Shown one piece after another: positions 43,880 through 51,102 of a DNA stretch of 64,000 nucleotides. Origin of the DNA: Archangium primigenium (GTDB lineage: Bacteria; Myxococcota; Myxococcia; Myxococcales; Myxococcaceae); assembly GCF_016904885.1 (NCBI RefSeq), contig NZ_JADWYI010000001.1, forward strand, positions 4,774,001-4,838,000, written 5' to 3'. The notes beneath the pieces are model-generated. The model saw only the letters and a list, made by a program, of their open reading frames with translations, made no database searches and was not told the DNA's origin. Position numbers and translations under genes: made by a program. Each line of letters opens with the position of its first letter. The first letter of the stretch is position 1.

Positions 43880-44303
43880 CCGAGTTCCCCGCAAGAGCGT
43901 CTAGTGTACCAGCACGCCATGTCCGGGCAGCCCATGAACGTGGTGGCGCACAACTAGGGCTGTCTCATCACCGACAACGCCGTCGAGCAGAGCAAGGAGC
44001 GCGTGATCCAGGAAGGCATGCCTCCGGAAGAGGCCGAGCGTCGGCTGGGTGTCATCAACGTGGAGACCTACGGGCGCCGCGTCCCCTGGCTACGAGAGCG
44101 AACCGCGCGACCAGCACTACGCCCATAAGGGCGACGGGGTTGCGGGGGGCCACGGGCGTGGGCAATCCGGTCGTCGCGAAAAATCAGTGATCGAATACAA
44201 ACCCGGTCACCGTCCGACAGTCGCCGCCCAACGCCGAGAACCCGAACGACCCGCGCAGCATGCGCAACTACGTCCGGTCCATGCCGTATACACCTCGCTA
44301 GGT
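43880..44303 (+). pseudogene. Decayed coding remnant beside the T6SS cassette
   Basis: A protein-like reading can be followed with an in-frame stop and shifts: QHAMSGQPMNVVAHN, TAG at 43954 region, then GCLITDNAVEQSKERVIQEG and MPPEEAERRLGVINVETYGR up to about 44080, then SPGYESEPRDQHYAHKG in another frame, and finally ENPNDPRSMRNYVRSMPYTP ending at TAG ~44303. The pieces look like one protein that has lost its frame. The family was not recognised. No other feature in 43851-44362. Confidence 0.45.
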
Positions 44304-44362
44304 GTGGAGGGAGCCGCAGAAAACGGGGTTGCGTCGCTCGTGGCACATGCTTGACACGCGGC

Positions 44363-45160
44363 TCACGCCAGCAGGGCGAGCCAGTCCTGGCGCGGGTCGC
44401 CGAAGGCGAGGAAGGACGGGTTGGTGAGCACGTCCTTGTTGTAGGCCAGCCGCTGCCCCGCGGTGTCCGTCACGGCGCCGCCCGCGGCCTCCAGCACGGC
44501 CTGCGCCGCGGCGGTGTCCCACTCGCTGGTGGGCTGGAAGCGGGGGTAGAAGTCCGCCCGGCCCTCGGCGATGAGGCAGAACTTGAGCGAGCTGCCGAGG
44601 CTGGCGGTGCTCGCCGTGGGCAGGCGCGCGAGCAGGGCCTCCACGCGCGGGCCCGCGTGATCCCGGCTGGCCACCACCACGAGCCGTTCCGGATCGGCGG
44701 GGCGGGTGCGCAGCGCCACCGGCGGCTGGCCGGGCTCAAGCCGGAACGCGCCCGGGCCCCGGGCGCCCCAGTACGTCACCCCGGACACGGGCACGTGCAC
44801 CACGCCCAGCACGGGCTCGCTGCCGGAGATGAGGGCGATGTTCACGGTGAACTCCCCGCTGCCCTTGATGAACTCCTTGGTGCCATCGAGCGGGTCCACC
44901 AGCCAGAAGGTGGGCCACCGCCGCCGCTCGGCGAACGCCCCCGCGTCCGATTCCTCGGACAGCACGGGGAGGGCGGGGGTGAGCCGCTGGAGGGCCTCGA
45001 CGATCAACGTGTGGGCGGCGCGATCCGCGGCCGTGACCGGCGAGTCGTCCGCCTTGCGCTCCACGGCGAGCGGCGCGCGATGGAAGGGCAGGGTGGTGCG
45101 TCCAGCCTCCCGCGCCACCTCGCACACGGCGCCCACGAGCGCCGCGTCCGCCTGACTCAC
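44363..45160 (-). CDS. cysQ: 3'(2'),5'-bisphosphate nucleotidase CysQ (inositol monophosphatase family)
   Basis: 265 aa. GTG start at 45160 overlaps the stop of the small upstream gene (GTGA). Metal and catalytic motifs of the family: LSEESD (~78), WLVDPLDGTKEFIKGSGEFTV (~100-120, the D-x-L-D-G-T signature with CysQ-type KEF) and EWDTAAAQAVLEAAGG (~210). Hydrolyses 3'-phosphoadenosine 5'-phosphate formed during sulfate assimilation. Confidence 0.93.
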   Translation of the reverse strand: MSQADAALVGAVCEVAREAGRTTLPFHRAPLAVERKADDSPVTAADRAAHTLIVEALQRLTPALPVLSEESDAGAFAERRRWPTFWLVDPLDGTKEFIKGSGEFTVNIALISGSEPVLGVVHVPVSGVTYWGARGPGAFRLEPGQPPVALRTRPADPERLVVVASRDHAGPRVEALLARLPTASTASLGSSLKFCLIAEGRADFYPRFQPTSEWDTAAAQAVLEAAGGAVTDTAGQRLAYNKDVLTNPSFLAFGDPRQDWLALLA

Positions 45161-45369
45161 GAGGCGCGCGACAGCGTGCGGCGGCCTATTCCATCCTCCG
45201 CGTCGTCCGACTCGTAATAGAGGGTCGCCCCTCCCTCGTCGTAGACGACCAGCACGCGCTCGCTGTGGCCCAACAATCCCGTGGCGGCGGCCTCCGCCTT
45301 GCGGATCAGGGTATCGCCGCGGGGGGCGCGCTTCTTGGTGTTGCCTGTACGTGCTGACGCACTGGGCAT
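45157..45369 (-). CDS. Small protein of unknown function upstream of cysQ
   Basis: 70 aa from ATG 45369. Basic N-terminus (ARTGNTKKRAPRG), then LIRKAEAAATGLLGHSERVLVVYDEGGATLYYESDDAEDG, a compact alpha-beta-beta unit. The stop overlaps the cysQ GTG by four bases, so the two are translationally coupled. Third-position GC bias is strong. Family not recognised. Confidence 0.65.
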   Translation of the reverse strand: MPSASARTGNTKKRAPRGDTLIRKAEAAATGLLGHSERVLVVYDEGGATLYYESDDAEDGIGRRTLSRAS

Positions 45370-45488
45370 GCGGGGGACGACTCCTTGAGCCCTCCCATAC
45401 GGAGAGGGAGCCCGGAGACATAGCCAAGGGAGGACTTCGTTGACAAGCGCTTGACACATGCCGCCTGGAAACGAGGTAAGGGAGCGTC

Positions 45489-46094
45489 ATGATCCGTCGT
45501 CTCGCCGCCTGCCTGGTGTTCACCGGGTGTCTGTGCACCGAGGTCTGGGCGCAAACCCCCGCCCGTCGCACCCCCGCCGAGTCCTCCGTGCCCATGTGGC
45601 TGCCCCGGGGCGCCTTCCTCGGAACGTCCCTGGGCCAGGGGGCCGTGGTGCCCGAGGCGCGGCTGCAGTGGCAGTTGGACTTCTTCCACCACTTCGAGGA
45701 CACACTCGCGGTGCTGATCGAGCCCACCGTGCGCCACGCCGTCTCCTGGCCGGCCCGCTTCGAGGAGGCCCCGGGGACGCTGACCTCCCTGCGGGCCTAT
45801 TCACTGCTGTTCGCGGTGGGCTACACCAGCCAGCAGCGCTCGGGGTGGCAGTGGGGGTTCCAACTGGGCACCGGCCCCATGTGGTACACGGCCCGCATGA
45901 CGGGCAGCACCAAGACCCGGGAGTCCTACTGGGTGGGCCAGTTGGATGGGCGCGCGCGGATCGGCTACCGCTTCGGTTCCATTGGACTGGGCGCGGCGGT
46001 GGGCTATGGTGATCCCTACAACTACAAGCGGGCCAGCTTGTCGCGGCCGTACCTCGGCGGGTTGCAGCTCGGGGTGTACGCGGATTGGCGCTAG
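45489..46094 (+). CDS. Exported beta-barrel-like protein of unknown function
   Basis: 201 aa. Signal peptide IRRLAACLVFTGCLCTEVWA (also contains Cys, but no good lipobox). The mature protein alternates strands: ARLQWQLDFFHHFEDTLAVL, YSLLFAVGYTSQQRSGWQWG, GPMWYTARMTGS, ARIGYRFGSIGLGAAVGYGD, and ends ...LQLGVYADWR, a likely small outer-membrane or periplasmic beta-barrel. Divergent from the 70-aa gene. Confidence 0.7.
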   Translation: MIRRLAACLVFTGCLCTEVWAQTPARRTPAESSVPMWLPRGAFLGTSLGQGAVVPEARLQWQLDFFHHFEDTLAVLIEPTVRHAVSWPARFEEAPGTLTSLRAYSLLFAVGYTSQQRSGWQWGFQLGTGPMWYTARMTGSTKTRESYWVGQLDGRARIGYRFGSIGLGAAVGYGDPYNYKRASLSRPYLGGLQLGVYADWR

Positions 46095-46141
46095 ACGCCT
46101 CTGGACCCCATCCCCCGGGTCGGGTGAAGTGTGTACTGACG

Positions 46142-46657
46142 ATGGTCGAGCTCCTCAGTCTCCATATCGGCCGCTTCCACAAGGAGCGGGCGGAGTACGA
46201 GCGGTCGCTGCCTCCAGCGGTGCTGGTGTTCATGCCGCCCTCGGTGGTGACTCCGGCGGTGGGGGACGCGGAGGAGCGGCATCCGTTCCGGACCCTCACC
46301 AGCGTGGTGACGCCCATGCTCGGGGTGGGCGAGCCGCTGGTTTTCCCAGTCACCAAGAATCAAGAAAACGCGTTCGGCCGGGGCATCACCGTGGGGCGCA
46401 CCGGCAACAACGACGTGGTGCTGGACGACGCGACGGTGTCGCGCTTCCACGCCTGGTTCCAGCGGGAGCCGGACGGGGGCTACGTGGTGACGGACGCGGG
46501 CTCGAAGAATGGCTCGTTCGTGGCGGGGGTGCGACTGGTGCCCCGGCGCGCGACGGCGCTGGCCGATGGGACGCGGCTGCGCTTCGGGCAGGTGGAGGTG
46601 ACGTTCTACCTCTCCAGTGGATTCACGAAGGTGCTCGCGCGGCGGCCAGGACCGTGA
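46142..46657 (+). CDS. FHA-domain protein
   Basis: 171 aa. ATG 46142 (GTG 46127 is an in-frame alternative). Residues ~85-160 are a forkhead-associated domain: ITVGRTGNNDVVLDDATVSRFHAWF (GR, SxxH-type turn as SRFHA) and VVTDAGSKNGSFVAG (N-G). FHA domains bind phosphothreonine peptides. The N-terminal 80 residues are helical with no recognised motif. Immediately upstream of a PP2C-type phosphatase gene (71 bp), so this pair may read and erase the same phosphothreonine marks. Confidence 0.9.
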   Translation: MVELLSLHIGRFHKERAEYERSLPPAVLVFMPPSVVTPAVGDAEERHPFRTLTSVVTPMLGVGEPLVFPVTKNQENAFGRGITVGRTGNNDVVLDDATVSRFHAWFQREPDGGYVVTDAGSKNGSFVAGVRLVPRRATALADGTRLRFGQVEVTFYLSSGFTKVLARRPGP

Positions 46658-46728
46658 GCTTGTCAAGCCGTGCCACGGCTTCGTAACGTGGGGTTTCCCC
46701 TCGACAGAGGGAGCAGGGAGCGTTCGCG

Positions 46729-48000
46729 GTGCCATTGACGACAGAGGCGTTCGGCCTGACGGATGTGGGCCGGAAGCGGCAGCACAACGAAGATGCGATG
46801 CTCGTGGATGCACCGCTCGGCCTGTTCATCGTGGCCGACGGCATGGGCGGTCACGCGGCCGGCGAGGTGGCGAGCTCCCGCGCCACCGAGGTGGTGCGCC
46901 AGCACATGGTGTCCAACCGCCACCTGCTCAAGGACCTGAGCACCAACACCAGCCAGGACGCGCGCAACGCGGCCCAGGCGCTCATGGAGGTGGCCATCCA
47001 GCGCGCCTGCGCGGACATCTTCCGCATGGCGCTCTCGGACCCCTCCAAGCGCGGCATGGGCACCACGTTCGTGTGCCTGGCGGTGAGCGGCAACAAGGGC
47101 GTCATCGGGCACGTGGGCGACTCGCGCATCTACCTGGTGCGCCACGGCCAGTGCCACCGCCTCACCGAGGATCACACGCTCGTGGCCGCCCAGCTCAAGG
47201 CGGGCACCATCACCAAGGAGCAGGCGGCCACCTCCCAGTACCGCAACGTCATCACCCGCGCGGTGGGCATCCAGGAGTCCGTCCAGGTCGACACGCTCAT
47301 CGTGGACCTGTTCCCGGGCGACCTGTTCCTGCTGTGCTCGGACGGCCTGCACGGCTATCTGGATGACGACGAGGTGCTGCCACTCGTGCAGGGCTCCTCC
47401 CCGGTGGAGCTGCCCAAGCGCTTCGTGGACCTGGCCAACGAGCGCGGCGGCAAGGACAACATCACCGCCGTGGTGGTGAAGGTGTCCGGCGAGGGCACGC
47501 TCGAGGCGGAGACGAGCGAGGCGCAGAGCCGCATGGAGGCGCTGCGCAAGATTCCGCTCTTCCGCCACCTCACCTACAAGGAGCAGACGGCGGTGCTGTC
47601 CATCGCCACCACGCGCACCTTCCCTGCGGGGCGGGAGATCGTCGTGGAGGGGCAGCCGGGCGAGGAGCTCTTCGTGGTCATCCGCGGCCGGGTGGTCATC
47701 GAGAAGAGCGGGGTGGAGATCGCCGAGCTGCGGCCCGGCGGGCACTTCGGCGAGATGGGCCTCATCGACAACGCCCCTCGCTCGGCCACCGTGCGAGCGG
47801 TCGAGCCCACGCGCACCATGGTCATCTCCCGCTCGGACCTGATGGGCCTGATGAAGCGCGAGTCCATCCTCGCGGTGAAGATGCTCTGGAGCTTCGTGCA
47901 GGTGCTGTCCGACCGTCTGCGGGCCACCAACTCCGAGCTGAGCGAGGCCCGGCAGGAGCTGGCGGTGGCGCAGGCCATCCAGCCCTTCGCCGAGGAGTAG
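46729..48000 (+). CDS. PP2C-type protein phosphatase fused to a cyclic-nucleotide-binding domain
   Basis: 423 aa, GTG start with GGGAG upstream. PP2C (PPM) domain ~1-250 with all metal motifs: RQHNEDAM, VADGMGGHAAGE, GHVGDSRIYLV, LCSDGLHGYLDDDEV and GGKDNITAVVV. Residues ~265-390 are a cNMP-binding domain with phosphate-binding cassette HFGEMGLIDNAPRSATVRA, in which Glu and Arg fit cAMP/cGMP binding. A short helical tail follows. A phosphatase regulated by cyclic nucleotide is implied; note the adenylate cyclase gene 3 kb downstream. Confidence 0.92.
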   Translation: MPLTTEAFGLTDVGRKRQHNEDAMLVDAPLGLFIVADGMGGHAAGEVASSRATEVVRQHMVSNRHLLKDLSTNTSQDARNAAQALMEVAIQRACADIFRMALSDPSKRGMGTTFVCLAVSGNKGVIGHVGDSRIYLVRHGQCHRLTEDHTLVAAQLKAGTITKEQAATSQYRNVITRAVGIQESVQVDTLIVDLFPGDLFLLCSDGLHGYLDDDEVLPLVQGSSPVELPKRFVDLANERGGKDNITAVVVKVSGEGTLEAETSEAQSRMEALRKIPLFRHLTYKEQTAVLSIATTRTFPAGREIVVEGQPGEELFVVIRGRVVIEKSGVEIAELRPGGHFGEMGLIDNAPRSATVRAVEPTRTMVISRSDLMGLMKRESILAVKMLWSFVQVLSDRLRATNSELSEARQELAVAQAIQPFAEE

Positions 48001-48010
48001 CACCCCCCTC

Positions 48011-48037
48011 CCGCCGGACGCCCCGAGCGTCCGGCGG
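48011..48037 (+). terminator. Hairpin after the PP2C gene
   Basis: CCGCCGGACG (48011-48020) pairs perfectly with CGTCCGGCGG (48028-48037) around a 7-nt loop, ten bases after the stop. GC-rich, no T-tract. Confidence 0.55.
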
Positions 48038-48114
48038 AGGACGGGCGGAATGAATGCGCGGAAATGGCGGTTGGCAGCCCGGTCGCGGGGTTAGTGTCCC
48101 GCGCCAGACCCTCC

Positions 48115-51084
48115 ATGCGCAAATGGCTCGTGATCGCGGTGGCGTCCTTCCTGGTGTTCATCGCCGGGGCCGTGTTGTGGCCGGTGTCTCCGGCGCAGGC
48201 TCCCGCCGTGGTCCGGGAGCCCGCGGCGCGGGTGCTGCCCTCCTTTGAATCCGTGGAGGTGTCCTCGGGCCGCGCCGAGGGGCTGACGCTCACCGGGCGC
48301 GTGTTGGACCCGGCGGGTCGGCCCGTGGCGGACGCGGAGGTGTCGCTCGCGGCGAGCGCCCAGAAGACGCTCACGTCGGTGCGCTGCGACGAGTGCGGCC
48401 TGGCGCTGCTGGCGTGCCCCGCGCGCGAGAGCGCCCTGCATGCGTGGGACTTCTTCGAGCAGGCCCATGGCTTCCTGCACGCCAAGGCCAGCGTGCGCAC
48501 GGACGCGCAGGGGCGCTTCCGCTTCGAGCACCTGGCGGGGGTGTCCTTCTCCGTGTGGGCGCGCGCCGAGGGGTTTGGCGCCGCCATGCGCGAGCGCGCC
48601 GCCCCGGGAGAGCCGGTGGAGCTGTTCCTGCCCGCGCCCCGGAGCATCTCCGGCCAGGTGGTGGACGAGTCGGGCCGGGGCCTGGCGGGCGCGCGCGTGC
48701 ACGCCGTGTCGCGCAAGGTGCCCCTGCCGTCCGAGGCCGTGACGGGTCCGGATGGCTCCTTTGTCCTGTCGGGCCTCGGCGAGGGGCCCTTCTATGTCCT
48801 GGCGTCCGCCCCGGGGTTCCTGCCCACGGTGGAGCCCCAGGTGGAGGCGGGCGCGCGGGTGCTCCGCATGCGCCTGGAGCCCTCGCGCACGCTGGAGGTG
48901 CGCGTCACCCGCCAGGGCCAGCCCGCCTCGGCCCGGGTGCGGCTCAAGGCGGACCATCTCCTGCGGGAAGCCCAGGCGGAGCGGGGCGTGGTGCGCTTCG
49001 AGTCGCTGTACCCGGACGCGCTCGTGGTGTCGGCCGAGTCGGGGGCGTGGGGCGCCGCGCCGCGCGCCGTGACGCTGAGCGAGCGGCTCACCCAGGTGAC
49101 GCTCGAGCTGGAGGAGGCGGGCGCGCTGCTCGTCACCGTGGTGGACGAGGCCGGACAGCCCGTGCCCGCGCCCCAGCTGGTGCTGCGCACCGCCCGGGGC
49201 AATGACGTCATCCAGGCGCAGAAGGCCTCCACGGGGGCGCTCGTCCAGTTCGGGCCGCTCGCCCTGGGCGACTACGTGCTGGAGGGCCGCGCCCCGGGCT
49301 TCCAGGACGCGCAGCTGCCCGCCCGCATCAAGCCCGGCGAGACGACCCTGGAGCTGGAGATGGTCCGCGCCACCGTCATCGCCGGCCACGTGTTGGATCA
49401 ATACGGCCGGCCCGCGCCCAACGTGTCCGTGCTCGTGCAGCCCACCGGGGAATCCGTGCTGGCGGACGGCGAGGGCCACTTCGCCGTGTCCGTGCCCTCT
49501 CCGGGCCTGTACTCGCTGCACGCGCACCACTCCGAGTGGGGCGGCGGGCAGGTGAAGGTCACCGCGCCCACCGAGGACGCGAAGCTGGAGCTGGAGCCCC
49601 GCGCCTCGCTCGAGGTGACGGTGACGTCCGAGGGCCGCCGGGTGGAGGGCGCCGACGTGGTGTTGTGGGTGGAGGGCGATGGCATCTTCCGCAGCGACTC
49701 CTCCTCGGGCTCCGATGGTCTGGTGCCCATGCGGGGCCTGCCCCCGGGCACCTACGCGATGGTGGCCATGCACCCGGACTACCAGCCCTCGGAGCGGCGC
49801 ACGGTGGAGGTGCTCGACGGGCAGACCCAGAAGGTGACGGTCTCGCTGGATGCCGGCAAGGCCCTGCGCGGCGAGGTGGTGGACACCCAGGGCCAGCCCG
49901 TGGCGGGGGCCTCGGTCTCCGTGCTGCCGCGCACGAGCGCGGCGGTGACGACGGACGCCCAGGGCCGCTTCGAGGTGCGCGCGCTCAAGCCGGACAGGCC
50001 CTACCTGGTGGAGGCGCGCCACGCGAGCTACGACCAGCCGGAGCGGGTGCAGGGCACGGCCGGCGGCGAGTCCGTGCGGGTGGTGCTCAAGGCCCGCGAG
50101 CTGTACCGGGGCCGGGTGGTGAGCCGGGACGGAGGGCCGGTGCGGCGCTTCCGCGTGGATGAGCACGAGGTGACGAGCGCGGATGGCCGCTTCGAGCTGC
50201 CGCTGTCCGCCGCGGGCGACCGCCTCATCGTCTCCGTGGAGGCCGCGGGCTTCGAGCCCCTGATGGTGGACAAGCCGGCGCGGCCCACGGAGCTGGGAGA
50301 GCTGGTGCTGGATCGGGCGCCGGTGGTGACGGGGCTCGTGCGCGAGGAGGGTGGGGGGCCGGTGGCGGACGCGGTGGTGGGCTGTGATGCGTGCGAGGAC
50401 TCGGTGATGACGGGGCCGGACGGGCGCTTCTCGCTGCCCAGCCCCTCGTTCGTGTCGAAGTTCAACGTGTCGGCGCGCAAGGGCCGGCTGAGCGCCTCGG
50501 TGTCGGCCGCCCGCGAGGAGGGCCGCGCGCTGGAGCTGGTGCTCAAGCGCGCCACGCGCCTGTCGGGCGTGGTGTACCAGGCCAACGGCACGCCCGCCGC
50601 GGGCGTGCAGGTGGAGGGCGTCAACGCGGACCGCAGCGAGCCCTTGAGCTTCGTCACCGGGCCGGATGGGCGCTACGGCGTGGACGTGGCCCCGGGCAGC
50701 TACCGCTTCGCGATGGGCGGCCGGGACTTCGCCGGTGAGCCCGCCCTGCTCGTCCAGGTGGGTGAGTCCGAGCAGCACCTGGACTTCGGCCCCGCGCCGG
50801 GCACGTCCTCGTTGACGGTGCGCTTCGCGCAGGTCGAGCGGGGCAAGGCCCTGTGGGTCATCGCCGGGGACGTGAGCGGGGTGAAGGATCCGCCCCGGGA
50901 GCTGATGCGGGCGCGCTACGGACAGTTGCTCTACCAACCTCGTGGCGACCGCCTCACGCTCCAGGGCTTTCCTCCCGGGCGCTACACCGTCATCTGGTCC
51001 AACTTCCACGCGGACGCGGAGCAGGGGACCCTGGTGCGCACGGTGCAGTTGCCCACCTCGGCGGACGTGGTGCTCGGGCCTTGA
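48115..51084 (+). CDS. Giant protein of carboxypeptidase-regulatory-like (Ig-fold) repeats
   Basis: 989 aa. ATG 48115 gives an N-terminal membrane anchor/signal (RKWLVIAVASFLVFIAGAVL). About ten beta-sandwich repeats of the CarboxypepD_reg type follow, each opening like LTGRVLDPAGRPVADAEV, ISGQVVDESGRGLAGARV, IAGHVLDQYGRPAPNVSV, LRGEVVDTQGQPVAGASV, LSGVVYQANGTPAAGVQV. A Cys-bearing insertion (RCDECGLALLACPARES) is near residue 85. No catalytic motif. Such stacks form extended periplasmic or surface rods in myxobacteria. Followed after 18 bp by the CHASE2 cyclase gene, so the four genes 48115-55075 are probably one operon. Confidence 0.85.
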   Translation: MRKWLVIAVASFLVFIAGAVLWPVSPAQAPAVVREPAARVLPSFESVEVSSGRAEGLTLTGRVLDPAGRPVADAEVSLAASAQKTLTSVRCDECGLALLACPARESALHAWDFFEQAHGFLHAKASVRTDAQGRFRFEHLAGVSFSVWARAEGFGAAMRERAAPGEPVELFLPAPRSISGQVVDESGRGLAGARVHAVSRKVPLPSEAVTGPDGSFVLSGLGEGPFYVLASAPGFLPTVEPQVEAGARVLRMRLEPSRTLEVRVTRQGQPASARVRLKADHLLREAQAERGVVRFESLYPDALVVSAESGAWGAAPRAVTLSERLTQVTLELEEAGALLVTVVDEAGQPVPAPQLVLRTARGNDVIQAQKASTGALVQFGPLALGDYVLEGRAPGFQDAQLPARIKPGETTLELEMVRATVIAGHVLDQYGRPAPNVSVLVQPTGESVLADGEGHFAVSVPSPGLYSLHAHHSEWGGGQVKVTAPTEDAKLELEPRASLEVTVTSEGRRVEGADVVLWVEGDGIFRSDSSSGSDGLVPMRGLPPGTYAMVAMHPDYQPSERRTVEVLDGQTQKVTVSLDAGKALRGEVVDTQGQPVAGASVSVLPRTSAAVTTDAQGRFEVRALKPDRPYLVEARHASYDQPERVQGTAGGESVRVVLKARELYRGRVVSRDGGPVRRFRVDEHEVTSADGRFELPLSAAGDRLIVSVEAAGFEPLMVDKPARPTELGELVLDRAPVVTGLVREEGGGPVADAVVGCDACEDSVMTGPDGRFSLPSPSFVSKFNVSARKGRLSASVSAAREEGRALELVLKRATRLSGVVYQANGTPAAGVQVEGVNADRSEPLSFVTGPDGRYGVDVAPGSYRFAMGGRDFAGEPALLVQVGESEQHLDFGPAPGTSSLTVRFAQVERGKALWVIAGDVSGVKDPPRELMRARYGQLLYQPRGDRLTLQGFPPGRYTVIWSNFHADAEQGTLVRTVQLPTSADVVLGP

Positions 51085-51102
51085 GGTGCTAGCGTCGGCG
51101 GG

